The notes under the pieces were generated by a model that searched no databases, was not told the DNA's origin, and saw only the letters and a program-made list of their open reading frames with translations. 64,000 nucleotides of DNA from Acinetobacter calcoaceticus. Lineage in GTDB: Bacteria > Pseudomonadota > Gammaproteobacteria > Pseudomonadales > Moraxellaceae. Below are positions 55,815 to 64,000 of this stretch, one piece after another. The position numbers and the translations under genes are program-made. The stretch spans positions 1,116,001 to 1,180,000 of the forward strand of contig NZ_LS999521.1 of assembly GCF_900520355.1 (NCBI RefSeq), read 5' to 3'. How positions within the stretch are numbered: position 1 is the stretch's first letter; every line of letters begins with the position of its first letter.

Positions 55815-57161
55815 TTAAGCTGCGGAATTACGTTCAAGTAATGCTTGTTCAAAAAGAACTTGTTCCTTTTCTTTATGTTCGGTTGTGAAGCGAATTAAAA
55901 TTACGCTACAGCCTGCGACCATAACCAGCCCCCCTAAAATAAACAAGCAAGTTTGAACATCAAGTAAGCCTTTAAGTAGGAAACCTGCTGCGACGGCACC
56001 AACATTGCCACCTGCACCAATAATTCCTGCCACACCACCTAATGCATTACGATCAATAAATGGTACGAGTGCGTAAGTTGCTCCACACGCCATATGTGTA
56101 AAGAGTGCAAAAATAGTCATCGAGATAATTGCGAGCGCAACAGCATTCATTTGTGAGAAGAGTATTAAGAATAGACCCTCACCTACAATCATAAGTACAA
56201 GTACCTTCGTGCGACCATCTAATCCTTTCTTGAGTGCAACTTTATCGGAAATGATACCGCCAAGAGCACGAGCAAATAATGCCAGCAGACCAAAGATTCC
56301 TGCAGTTAACCCAGCCGTTTTTAAATCCATTTTAAACTGATCAACATAGTACATTGCTGCAACGTTATGGATAAAAATCTCAATACCGAAACTTGCACCA
56401 TATGCCAGAAATAAAATCCAGACACGATAGTTACGAGCGGCTTGCATTAAAATGGCCGTACCGCCTTTTTTACCACTACCGACCTCAATACCTTGTGCAC
56501 GAACTTCTTTAAAGTTTCCTTGAGGACAATCTTGAGTTAATTTCCAGTAAAGAATGCCAACAATAACCATCATTACGCCAGGTACGATTAGTGCCACGCG
56601 CCATCCCATAGTTTGTTCAACACCAAACATCACAATTGCACCGAGCAATAAAGGCATTAAGGCTTGTGTTGCACCACCGCCAGCATTTCCCCAACCAGCT
56701 GAAGCTGCGTTTGCTGTACCGACTATATTAGGAGCAAACATTACACTTGTATGATATTGAGTAATTACGAAGCTTGCACCAATAGCACCGATAAGTAATC
56801 GAAAGAACAGAAAAGATTCATAACTATTGGCAGCAGCTACACCAAATACTGGAATACTGCCAACTAACAGGAGAGTGGTGTACGTAATACGTGGGCCATA
56901 TTTGTCACAGAGTGGTCCGACAATAAGCCGAACTAAAATCGTAATAGCAACGGCAGCAATATTAATATTGGCAATTTGATCTTTTGTTAATCCAAATTCA
57001 CCTTTAATAACGGGCATTAATGGTGCACACGCAAACCATGCGAAGAAACAAACAAAGAAAGCGAGCCATGTCATGTGGAAGGCACGCATTGCTGGAGTTG
57101 AAAAACTGAATAATTTAATCTCAGTTGCTTTTTTTGCATTTAGATTTACATTTGAAGACAT
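55815..57161 (-). CDS. Nitrate/nitrite transporter, NNP family
   Basis: MFS nitrate porter of 448 residues. The ATG at 57161 has AGGGGG seven bases upstream and begins MSSNVNLNAKKA; the longer frame to 57266 is dismissed. The nitrate signature GWGNAGGG is in helix 5 (SAGWGNAGGGATQALMP) and its counterpart GAGGNVGAVAAG in helix 11; the NNP start FFVCFFAWFACAPLMP is also present. Probably supplies assimilatory nitrate uptake (NasA-like) as no respiratory nitrate reductase is nearby. nasB-type reductase genes are not in the window. Confidence 0.92.
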   Translation of the reverse strand: MSSNVNLNAKKATEIKLFSFSTPAMRAFHMTWLAFFVCFFAWFACAPLMPVIKGEFGLTKDQIANINIAAVAITILVRLIVGPLCDKYGPRITYTTLLLVGSIPVFGVAAANSYESFLFFRLLIGAIGASFVITQYHTSVMFAPNIVGTANAASAGWGNAGGGATQALMPLLLGAIVMFGVEQTMGWRVALIVPGVMMVIVGILYWKLTQDCPQGNFKEVRAQGIEVGSGKKGGTAILMQAARNYRVWILFLAYGASFGIEIFIHNVAAMYYVDQFKMDLKTAGLTAGIFGLLALFARALGGIISDKVALKKGLDGRTKVLVLMIVGEGLFLILFSQMNAVALAIISMTIFALFTHMACGATYALVPFIDRNALGGVAGIIGAGGNVGAVAAGFLLKGLLDVQTCLFILGGLVMVAGCSVILIRFTTEHKEKEQVLFEQALLERNSAA

Positions 57162-57524
57162 ACGCCGTCCCCCTGAACTGAACGAAATTTTAATTTGCAT
57201 GGGCAATTTATTGCCTATCTGCAGACCGATCAGAGCGGACATCGTTGGCCGTCTTGGTGTATTCATTGAATCAACATTGATTCATCATGCAATGAATAAA
57301 GCAAAGGGCGTGCCAAAAAATGAATTTTACTAAAAAGGAAAAATTACTTTCTAATTTTATTGAGTTAGTTTGTGAATATAAAATAATAAAAAGATCACGA
57401 AAAATGGAGGAGAAGTAATACGAGAGTAAGAAGGTTGGTTTATCTATAGTTTTTATAAAAAATGCTCATTTTTTTAGCATTTTGATTTAAAAAGAAGCAA
57501 TTTCTAGGCGGAATAAATTGAAAG
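57162..57524. other. Upstream region of the nitrate transporter with a small palindrome
   Basis: No gene. GGCAA-TTTA-TTGCC (57202-57215) is an inverted repeat 40 bases before the transporter ATG, suited to a protein site or RNA hairpin. Nothing else recognised. The OmpW-like gene terminator starts at 57525. Confidence 0.4.
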
Positions 57525-57560
57525 AAAGCTATAAAAACGTGCATAAGTTTTTATAGCTTT
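57525..57560 (-). terminator. Intrinsic terminator after the OmpW-family gene
   Basis: AAAGCTATAAAAAC and GTTTTTATAGCTTT are 14-base perfect complements around eight bases. Confidence 0.75.
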
Positions 57561-57574
57561 ATATCTAGCTGAGT

Positions 57575-58648
57575 TTAGAAGCGATAACCAATACCGGCGT
57601 AACCTAGAATTGGGTTAATTTCGATATCCGCTTTTGCATTGATTAATTCGCCGTATTTAGCGTCGTTGACTGTAATGGTCGTATCTGTTTTCAAATGGGC
57701 ATAAGAGACAGAGCCAACGGCATACCATTTGTCATTAAAGTCGTAAGTAAAGCCTGCGGTCGCAACAGGTGCAATCGCATCAGATGCTTCCAGTTCTACT
57801 TTAGGGTCACCAGTGCTAGTTTTTCTTTCTAAAGCAGCCCCAGCTTTACCATCTTTAATATTTACGATCATATGACCAGCATTGACTAAATCTTTCTCAA
57901 TCGCTGGGTTCATTTCTAATTCGCTAAAATAGGCATACATCACACCTAGACCAACATATGGTCTAAATTTATTTACACCAGTTTTGCCGAAATGGTATTG
58001 AAACTCAAAGGCAGGTGTCCAGGCGCGTGCTGAAGCAGCGCTGCCATGTCCTTCAAGGTCTGTAATGAAAAGATTATTATTAAGCTCCATAGAACCAGCA
58101 ATTCCTCCCGCTGGTGTAGCGGTAGCTGAAAAAGGAGCATAAATTTTACCTTTACCTTGTAAATCAACTTTAGGGGGGATACCAGCTTTTAACTCCAATG
58201 AAAAGTTATCTGTAAAAAAGTAATTGCTCATGAGTCCTAAAGTCGTAACATCATCCGCCTCTAAGCCAGTATTCTCGGCCTCCCATTGACTTAAACCGCG
58301 AACTTCAGCTGTTCCGCTTAACCAAGATGGAATTTCATCGGCACCTAATCCACCAAGAGTATCAATAAGTTTTTCAAGCACAATATTACTATTATCATCT
58401 GAAATATTGTCCTGAATGGTTTTGATTTTAATATCTCCAACCTTAGATTTCTCATTCTCTTTAACAGAAGTATTAATTCTGAAAGGTTGAGCTTTTCCTG
58501 TGGGCTTGACATATAAGGGACCAGCAGAGACTGAAAAACGTTTGAAGCCATCACCATCTTTTAAGCTAAAATATGGAGATGCGGCGGAGGTAACTGTTGG
58601 CAGAGCAAAAAAGGCAGCTGTCATACAAAATAATGACTTTTTCATCAT
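57575..58648 (-). CDS. OmpW family outer-membrane protein with large insertion
   Basis: 357 residues, longer than OmpW/AlkL (about 210-230). A signal peptide of about 22 residues (TSAAS) is followed by the beta-barrel with the OmpW-type ending AGIGYRF and the motif FRPYVGLGVMYAYF. The extra length lies in residues 65-130 and 240-285, rich in Lys, Asp and Glu, presumably loops. OmpW-like proteins form narrow barrels for small hydrophobic compounds. A start at M2 (MKKSL) is equally possible. The neighbouring nitrate transporter is not an obvious partner. Confidence 0.85.
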   Translation of the reverse strand: MMKKSLFCMTAAFFALPTVTSAASPYFSLKDGDGFKRFSVSAGPLYVKPTGKAQPFRINTSVKENEKSKVGDIKIKTIQDNISDDNSNIVLEKLIDTLGGLGADEIPSWLSGTAEVRGLSQWEAENTGLEADDVTTLGLMSNYFFTDNFSLELKAGIPPKVDLQGKGKIYAPFSATATPAGGIAGSMELNNNLFITDLEGHGSAASARAWTPAFEFQYHFGKTGVNKFRPYVGLGVMYAYFSELEMNPAIEKDLVNAGHMIVNIKDGKAGAALERKTSTGDPKVELEASDAIAPVATAGFTYDFNDKWYAVGSVSYAHLKTDTTITVNDAKYGELINAKADIEINPILGYAGIGYRF

Positions 58649-58810
58649 AAATGGACTCCATGTCCGGCATTTGTTTACTGATTTTTATTGAGCCAACCAT
58701 ACCGCGTTTTATTAAAATGATTGTTTATTAAAAATTAATAATTGTAATTTTTTTGAAATAATTGTTTATATTTGGCAATATTTGTTAATTAAAAATACAT
58801 AATAAATAAT

Positions 58811-58836
58811 AAAAGGCTACATAAAGTAGCCTTTTA
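58811..58836 (-). terminator. Intrinsic terminator after map
   Basis: AAAAGGCTAC and GTAGCCTTTT pair around five bases. Confidence 0.85.
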
Positions 58837-58854
58837 TTAAATGTAATTAAATGA

Positions 58855-59679
58855 TTAGTTGAAGCGAGATAAGTCTTCTTCAGGGCGCGCAGTTAAAACT
58901 TCAATGCCCGTTTGAGTCACTAAAATAGTATGTTCATATTGAGCTGAAAGTTTATGGTCTTTCGTTACAACAGTCCATTTGTCACCTAATAGTTTAGTTT
59001 GCCATACGCCTGCATTTACCATAGGTTCAATGGTAAAAGTCATACCTGCTTCCAGACGCATTCCTGTACCAGCTTGACCATAATGTAATACTTGAGGCTC
59101 ATCATGGAAAACAGTTCCAATACCGTGGCCACAATATTCTCGCACTACACTAAAGCGTTCTGACTCTACATATTTTTGGATTGCGTGGCCGATATCACCT
59201 AAATATGAACCATCTCTAACTGTTGCCATCCCTCGATACATTGCTTCTTGAGCAACTTTACATAGACGATTAGCCAAAATAGAAGTTTCGCCACCGACGA
59301 CATACATCATATTTGTATCGCCGTGATAGCCATCTTTAATAACAGTTACGTCAATATTAAGAATATCGCCATTTTTTAAAGTTTTATTTTCAGAAGGAAT
59401 ACCATGACAGACAACATGGTTAACCGAAGTACAAATAGAGTGCTGAAAAGCAGGGCGTCCAGGAGCTCCACCATAGCCGACACAGGCAGGAATAGCATGT
59501 TGCACATTTTCAATGTGATTGCGGCAAATAGTATCAAGTTCAAGTGTACTTACACCTGCCTTAATATGGGGCTTGATCATCTCTAGAACTTCAGCCGCCA
59601 GTCGTCCTGCAATGCGCATTTTTTCAATTTCATCTGGAGTTTTAATTAATCGACGTGGAGCTGTATAAGTACTGTTCAT
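58855..59679 (-). CDS. map: Methionine aminopeptidase, type I
   Basis: Removes the N-terminal methionine of new proteins; two-metal M24 fold. 274 residues. Ligands are visible in LNIDVTVIKDGYHGDTNMMYV (two Asp), VREYCGHGIG (His), MTFTIEPM (Glu) and QYEHTILVT (Glu). It is divergent from rpsB with about 210 bases between them, the usual map-rpsB arrangement. Monocistronic with its own terminator. Confidence 0.96.
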   Translation of the reverse strand: MNSTYTAPRRLIKTPDEIEKMRIAGRLAAEVLEMIKPHIKAGVSTLELDTICRNHIENVQHAIPACVGYGGAPGRPAFQHSICTSVNHVVCHGIPSENKTLKNGDILNIDVTVIKDGYHGDTNMMYVVGGETSILANRLCKVAQEAMYRGMATVRDGSYLGDIGHAIQKYVESERFSVVREYCGHGIGTVFHDEPQVLHYGQAGTGMRLEAGMTFTIEPMVNAGVWQTKLLGDKWTVVTKDHKLSAQYEHTILVTQTGIEVLTARPEEDLSRFN

Positions 59680-59789
59680 GATCTCTAAAAACTTTTGGTA
59701 ATTTACAAGTGTCTATGGTATAAATAGCCGCCCATTTTATCAAATGCTTTTCGTGAATATCTTTTACGAACAATTTTGATAGATGGCGT

Positions 59790-59888
59790 AAAAATCCGCA
59801 CATATATCGTCACATTACTCTGGGTGCCTGTAAAAGGGTGGAGAATGCGGATATATGGAGGCCTAACCCAAACTTTAAGGTATAGAAA
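59790..59888 (+). ncRNA. Candidate ribosomal protein S2 leader RNA upstream of rpsB
   Basis: The rpsB leader contains nested complementary elements: TGGGT (59821-59825) and GCC (59826-59828) pair with GGC (59860-59862) and ACCCA (59866-59870), with a purine-rich loop and GGAG-like segments inside. A second pair, ATCCGCA (59794-59800) with TGCGGAT (59846-59852), overlaps it. A structured leader used for S2 autoregulation (t44-type) is known in gammaproteobacteria; this position fits. Not proven by sequence alone. Confidence 0.5.
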
Positions 59889-60641
59889 ATGGCAGATTAC
59901 AACGTAAGTATGCGTGACCTTCTTCAAGCTGGCGCGCACTTTGGTCACCAAACACGTTTCTGGAACCCAAAAATGCGTCAATACATTTTTGGCGCGCGCA
60001 ACAAAATTCACATCATCAACCTTGAGCATACTGTTCCTGCGTTAAATGATGCTTTGAACTTCGCTAACCAATTAGCAAGCAAAAAGAACAAAGTTTTGTT
60101 CGTTGGTACAAAACGTGCTGCTTCTAACATCATCCGTGAACAAGCGCAACGTGCGGGTCAACCATATGTTGATCACCGTTGGTTAGGTGGTATGTTGACG
60201 AACTGGAAAACTCTTCGCCAATCTATCAACCGTTTAAAAGACCTTCAAACTCAATCTCAAGATGGTACTTTTGCTAAGCTTACTAAACGTGAAGCTTTAG
60301 AGCGTACTCGTGAGATGGAAAAACTTGAACGTGCTTTAGGCGGCGTTAAAAACATGGGTGGTTTACCTGACGCATTATTCGTAATTGACGTTGATCACGA
60401 ATCAATTGCGATTAAAGAAGCTAAAAACCTTGGTATTCCAGTAATCGGTATCGTTGATACAAACTCTAACCCAGACAACGTAGACTACGTTATTCCTGGT
60501 AATGACGATGCAATCCGTGCGGTTACACTTTATGCTTCTGCTATGGCTGATGCGATTCTTGCTGGTAAAGAATATGCTCAATCACAAGCAAATGCACAAG
60601 CTAAAGGCGAAGAAGCTGCTAAAGAAGCTCCAGAGGCTTAA
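59889..60641 (+). CDS. rpsB: 30S ribosomal protein S2
   Basis: Component of the small subunit head-body junction. 250 residues with [15 protein letters not shown] at the N-terminus and [27 protein letters not shown] later. A TAAGG site precedes the ATG. The C-terminal tail of about 20 residues is Ala/Glu/Lys-rich. First gene of rpsB-tsf; a terminator-like hairpin divides the two genes. Confidence 0.98.
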   Translation: MADYNVSMRDLLQAGAHFGHQTRFWNPKMRQYIFGARNKIHIINLEHTVPALNDALNFANQLASKKNKVLFVGTKRAASNIIREQAQRAGQPYVDHRWLGGMLTNWKTLRQSINRLKDLQTQSQDGTFAKLTKREALERTREMEKLERALGGVKNMGGLPDALFVIDVDHESIAIKEAKNLGIPVIGIVDTNSNPDNVDYVIPGNDDAIRAVTLYASAMADAILAGKEYAQSQANAQAKGEEAAKEAPEA

Positions 60642-60708
60642 TGCGTTTTGACGCAGGCTTGTCATTTTTGCGACATGTAATGGTGGCAAATTAAGCGTCG
60701 AGAGTGCA

Positions 60709-60740
60709 AACGGCCCAGAGTTTCTTTGGGCCGTTTTTGT
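60709..60740 (+). terminator. Terminator-like hairpin between rpsB and tsf
   Basis: AACGGCCCA (60709-60717) and TGGGCCGTT (60727-60735) pair around nine bases, then T5-G-TT. It lies 40 bases before tsf and may partially reduce tsf transcription. Confidence 0.75.
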
Positions 60741-60778
60741 TGAAAAGATTTATTTTCTACCGTATTTAGGAGAACAAC

Positions 60779-61654
60779 ATGACTGCAGTTACTGCGAGCA
60801 TGGTAAAAGAATTACGTGACCGTACTGGTCTTGCAATGATGGAATGCAAAAAAGCATTAACAGAATCTAATGGTGATGTTGAATTAGCGATTGATAACCT
60901 TCGTAAATCAGGTCAAGCAAAAGCTGCTAAAAAAGCAGGTAACATTGCTGCTGACGGTGCAATCACAATCGTTCAAGAAGGCAATAAAGCGATTCTTTTA
61001 GAAGTAAACTGTCAAACTGACTTCGTTGCTAAAGACGAAAACTTTGCTGGTTTCTCTGCTAAAGTTGCTGCTGCTGCACTTGCTGCAAATGAAACTGATG
61101 CGACTAAAATTGCTGAATTGAAACTTGAAGATGGTGCTACTGTTGAAGAAGCACGTATTGCTCTTGTTCAAAAAATCGGTGAAAACATCCAAGTTCGTCG
61201 CGCGAAAATCGTTGAAGGCGAAAGCTTGGCTATCTACAAACACGGTTTAAAAATCGGTGTTGTAGTTTCTTATACAGGTGATGCTGATACTGGTAAAGGT
61301 ATTGCAATGCACGTTGCTGCATTCAACCCAGTTGCTGTAAATGCTGAAGCTGTTCCTGCTGATCTTATCGCTAAAGAAAAAGAAATTGCTGAAGCGAAAG
61401 CGTTAGAATCTGGCAAACCAGCTAATATCGTTGAAAAAATGGTAACTGGTTCTGTTGATAAATATTTGAACGAAGTTGCTCTTGACCGTCAAATGTACGT
61501 TATTGACAACGACAAAAAAGTTGCTGATGTATTAAAAGCAACTGGTACTACTGTTGTTAACTTCGTACGTTTCGAAGTTGGTGAAGGTATCGAGAAGAAA
61601 GTAGAACTTAGCTTCGCTGAAGAAGTTGCTGCTGCTCAAGCTGCTGCGAAGTAA
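60779..61654 (+). CDS. tsf: Elongation factor Ts
   Basis: Guanine-nucleotide exchange factor for EF-Tu. 291 residues with the TDFV motif ([10 protein letters not shown]) near residue 80, the N-terminal UBA-like domain ([19 protein letters not shown]) and the coiled-coil and dimerisation regions. AGGAGAA precedes the ATG. Second gene of rpsB-tsf, ends with a strong terminator. Confidence 0.98.
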   Translation: MTAVTASMVKELRDRTGLAMMECKKALTESNGDVELAIDNLRKSGQAKAAKKAGNIAADGAITIVQEGNKAILLEVNCQTDFVAKDENFAGFSAKVAAAALAANETDATKIAELKLEDGATVEEARIALVQKIGENIQVRRAKIVEGESLAIYKHGLKIGVVVSYTGDADTGKGIAMHVAAFNPVAVNAEAVPADLIAKEKEIAEAKALESGKPANIVEKMVTGSVDKYLNEVALDRQMYVIDNDKKVADVLKATGTTVVNFVRFEVGEGIEKKVELSFAEEVAAAQAAAK

Positions 61655-61667
61655 TTCGTATCACGAT

Positions 61668-61694
61668 AAAAAAAGCCCCTTTGGGGCTTTTTTT
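61668..61694 (+). terminator. Intrinsic terminator after tsf
   Basis: AAAAAAAGCCCC and GGGGCTTTTTTT pair around three bases. Confidence 0.9.
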
Positions 61695-61719
61695 ATCTCA
61701 ACTAAAATGAGGGTATATA

Positions 61720-62208
61720 ATGATAAATAAAAAAAATCTTAGTATTGGCGGTGTCATTATTTTATTGATCGCTGCATATTTTGGTCTGGATTTATCTGGG
61801 TATAAGCAGAATCAATCGCCATTATCAACCATACCTGAAGCTCAACATACTGAAACTACACAATCAAGCAATGATAAGGTCGACACAATAAAAGCTGCTT
61901 ATGCGCAGAGACAAAGTAATGTTCAAGTGCAGGGAAGTGGTCGAGTAAAAGCAATTTTAAGAGATGATAATGATGGGTCGAGACACCAGAAATTTATTCT
62001 TGTTTTAGAAAATGGCCTTTCAATTTTAGTCGCACATAATATTGATTTAGCAAATAAAATTCCTAATTTGAAAAAAGGTGACATGGTAGAGTTTTATGGC
62101 GAATATGAATATAACCCTAAAGGTGGTGTATTACACTGGACTCATCGTGATCCACAAACTCGTCATGAAAGCGGTTGGCTTAAACATGATGGGCAAATCT
62201 ATCAATAA
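61720..62208 (+). CDS. DUF3465 family protein with membrane anchor
   Basis: 162 residues: an N-terminal hydrophobic helix (about 9-26), a polar linker to about 65 and a DUF3465 domain (about 66-150). Conserved motifs include GSGRVKAILRDDNDGSRHQKFIL, an INL-like segment (HNIDLANKIPNLKKGD), and GGVLHWTHRDP. The domain looks like an OB-fold exposed to the periplasm. Function not known to me. Single gene directly after the tsf terminator. Confidence 0.85.
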   Translation: MINKKNLSIGGVIILLIAAYFGLDLSGYKQNQSPLSTIPEAQHTETTQSSNDKVDTIKAAYAQRQSNVQVQGSGRVKAILRDDNDGSRHQKFILVLENGLSILVAHNIDLANKIPNLKKGDMVEFYGEYEYNPKGGVLHWTHRDPQTRHESGWLKHDGQIYQ

Positions 62209-62313
62209 AGCCAAATAAACGAATAAAAATATTGTTCTTTATAGAGCAATTTTATTCTATTCAGTTTCTTAAAACATGCTATGGTTTTTTTATTGAATAG
62301 ATGAGACGTATTT

Positions 62314-63138
62314 ATGCAGCGGGAGCAAGCCGATTATCTGCATGTGCGGGAGCTGGGTGGTTTAGAGTTACTAAAAGCACATTATCACCAAACACAATTT
62401 TCGAAGCATACTCATGAAGGGTATTGTATCGGTGTGATTGAAGAGGGCGCACAGTCTTTTTTTCGGACGGGCCAGCTACATGTAGCTCCTAAAGGCGATA
62501 TTATTTTAGTAAACGCTGATGAGATTCATACGGGCTCATCTGCTGTTGAGTCGGGTTGGCGATATCGGGCGATTTACCCCACACCTGAAATGTTGGCAGA
62601 AGTCAGCCAAGATTTCTTTGAAAATTCACGTGGGGCGCCATGGTTTCCTCAAGCTGTGATTCGTGACTTAGGTTTGGCCCAACAACTTTGTTTACTTTTT
62701 GATTTATTAGAACAAAAAGATAATTTCTTGTTAAAAGAAACAATGTATTTGTCTACTTTAGCCTGTTTAATGAAACGACATGGTAAATCAAATCACACTT
62801 TTTGTGAGTTGCCTGAGGCATATTCCAAAATATTAAAAGTTAAAGAATTACTAGTAGAAATGCCTGAAACGAATTTTTCTTTGCAAGATCTGGCTAACAT
62901 GGTGGGATTGAGTGCATGGCATTTCTTAAGACAATTTAAAAAATATGTGGGCTTGCCACCTCATGCATGGCTTGTTCAAGCACGCTTACAAAAAGCAAGG
63001 CAATTATTAAAACAGGGTGACCAAATTGCCATGGTGGCGCAGCAATGTGGCTTTTCTGATCAAAGTCATTTTAATCGCCACTTTAAAAAAGCTATGGGGG
63101 TGACACCAACTCAATATGTAGCTAGTCTAAATAACTAA
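62314..63138 (+). CDS. AraC family transcriptional regulator
   Basis: 274 residues with an N-terminal AraC-type cupin domain (about 15-150, including FSKHTHEGYCIGVIEEG and VNADEIHTGSSA) and two C-terminal helix-turn-helix motifs (NMVGLSAWHFLRQFKKYVG and QQCGFSDQSHFNRHFKKAMGVTP). Same strand and about 90 bases upstream of azlC, so it is a plausible local regulator, possibly of the amino-acid exporter. Members of this subtype commonly neighbour azlCD. The effector is unknown. Confidence 0.92.
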   Translation: MQREQADYLHVRELGGLELLKAHYHQTQFSKHTHEGYCIGVIEEGAQSFFRTGQLHVAPKGDIILVNADEIHTGSSAVESGWRYRAIYPTPEMLAEVSQDFFENSRGAPWFPQAVIRDLGLAQQLCLLFDLLEQKDNFLLKETMYLSTLACLMKRHGKSNHTFCELPEAYSKILKVKELLVEMPETNFSLQDLANMVGLSAWHFLRQFKKYVGLPPHAWLVQARLQKARQLLKQGDQIAMVAQQCGFSDQSHFNRHFKKAMGVTPTQYVASLNN

Positions 63139-63231
63139 ATTATTAAAAAATTATTTACAGCAATTTTATTCAATATAAGTCGGCCTTCATCAAGCATGTT
63201 GTAGAGATGCTTCTTATATTGGATTTTATAT

Positions 63232-63948
63232 ATGAATATTCAGCTTAATCAGACGGTTGGGTTTCCAAAAAATAAGCCATCTTATCTCTTTTTACGTGGC
63301 GCAATGGATATTTTACCATTGTCAATTTCTGTCATTCCATGGGCAATTTTAGCAGGCTCTATGGCAATTCATGCAGGTTTATCTTTTTATAAAGCACTTG
63401 CGATGTCAGGAATTATCTTTGCTGGAGCAGCTCAATTAGTTAGTTTAAGCATGGTAATGGAAGGCGCATCCGCTTTTACAATTTATGTGACTATTTTCTT
63501 TTTAACGGCTCAGCATTTTATTTATGCATTAACTTTAAGAAATGACATTTCTATTTTGCCTCTTTCGAAACGGTTAAGTTTGGGCTTTTTATTAACAGAT
63601 GAATTATTTGCGGTGTGTGCATCTGGTGAAAAAAGGCAGCCAGAATATTTGTTGGGTGCAGGTCTATCTTTTTATTTATTCTGGGTAGTGTTTAGCTTGG
63701 TAGGAATACTTTTGGCAACAGTGATTCCTAATTTATTAAATTATCATTTAGATTTTTCAATTGTGGCTATTTTTATTGCCATGATAGTGCCGTTATGTAA
63801 GGGGTTGCCAGTAGTCGCTGGTATTTTAGTGACTTGTTTAAGCGGGTTTTTCTTTAAATTTTATCAAGTTGAAGGGGCGATTTTACTTTCAGGGTTAATA
63901 GGGATGTTGGTTGCTGTGTTAACTGAAAAAATAGGTAAGGAGCAGTAA
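63232..63948 (+). CDS. AzlC family (branched-chain) amino-acid exporter, large subunit
   Basis: 238 residues with about six membrane helices. The AzlC/YgaZ signature DILPLSISVIPWAILAGSMA near the N-terminus and the GAAQL segment near residue 65 are visible. It pairs with the small AzlD-type subunit whose gene begins one base after the stop (TAA-T-ATG), as in azlCD and ygaZH, which export branched-chain amino acids. An AraC regulator lies directly upstream. Confidence 0.93.
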   Translation: MNIQLNQTVGFPKNKPSYLFLRGAMDILPLSISVIPWAILAGSMAIHAGLSFYKALAMSGIIFAGAAQLVSLSMVMEGASAFTIYVTIFFLTAQHFIYALTLRNDISILPLSKRLSLGFLLTDELFAVCASGEKRQPEYLLGAGLSFYLFWVVFSLVGILLATVIPNLLNYHLDFSIVAIFIAMIVPLCKGLPVVAGILVTCLSGFFFKFYQVEGAILLSGLIGMLVAVLTEKIGKEQ

Positions 63949-63949
63949 T

Positions 63950-64000
63950 ATGTCTTGGTTTGTGATTTTAGGCTTGGCAGCAATCGTTTTTTTTAATCGT
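63950..64000 (+). CDS. AzlD-type small transporter subunit, truncated by window end
   Basis: Seventeen codons starting MSWFVILGLAAIVFFNR, a first membrane helix as in AzlD/YgaH. The ATG at 63950 lies one base behind the azlC stop and AAGGAG upstream can serve it. The rest is beyond the window. Confidence 0.75.
   Translation, partial: MSWFVILGLAAIVFFNR

Noticed and set aside
57196..57226. ANTAR (NasT-type) antitermination hairpin before the nitrate transporter
   Set aside because: Only one palindrome, with a four-base loop, is present; the required two hexaloop hairpins were not seen.

Overview
The window is chromosomal DNA from an Acinetobacter species, most likely a member of the A. calcoaceticus-baumannii complex. 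The evidence is an AT-rich base composition, an ADC-type class C beta-lactamase (18735-19886) that differs at roughly 30 positions from the A. baumannii ADC sequence I remember, a separate trpGDC cluster, and gammaproteobacterial housekeeping genes in Acinetobacter-like style. The divergence of the ADC enzyme hints at A. pittii or another non-baumannii member, but that is inference from memory.

Region by region: 1-4364 holds epmB/efp (divergent; the EF-P modification enzyme and its substrate), the cstA-ybdD carbon-starvation transporter pair and a tRNA-Val. 4365-7960 is the main accessory patch: a cold-shock gene with a long 5' UTR, two small unknown genes, a degenerate direct repeat, and an IS3-family (IS150-type) element at 6120-7583 with a programmed frameshift site, inserted in what looks like prophage-derived debris. 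7963-11461 carries a TetR regulator and a hydroxyaspartate dehydratase / iminosuccinate-reductase-like pair with a YheO-type regulator and a pair of near-identical operators. 11537-18663 has a frame-broken His/Ser/Gly-rich small gene, a pirin, an L,D-transpeptidase, hemE and envelope proteins of unknown function. 18735-28252 reads leftward: ampC, folE, smr, trpCDG, a GNAT, and a peptide-use pair (aminopeptidase P + POT transporter).

28292-37628 contains glnA with a long leader, ubiCA, a lipoprotein hydrolase, three tRNA-Asn genes, sodB, a NIF3-like protein and a DegS-like protease. 37671-52575 reads mostly leftward: cca, maeB, a PAS-GGDEF-EAL protein, rsmE-metF-ahcY with an S-adenosylhomocysteine riboswitch in front of ahcY, a C39-like protein lacking its catalytic residues, a carboxymuconolactone-decarboxylase-like protein, fadE and lipA. 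52772-64000 has sthA, an MFS carrier with a possible tiny membrane protein, a nitrate transporter, an OmpW-like porin, map divergent from rpsB-tsf (with an S2-type leader), a DUF3465 protein, an AraC regulator and the start of azlCD.

No CRISPR array, rRNA operon, replication origin or recognisable defence island was seen. The points most worth a second look are the SAH riboswitch, the partial beta-hydroxyaspartate-cycle module with its operators, the IS-interrupted repeat region next to tRNA-Val, the frameshifted small gene at 11537, the S2-type leader, and the glnA leader ORF. Start codons were moved from the longest possible frame wherever a ribosome-binding site or family length supported an internal start.
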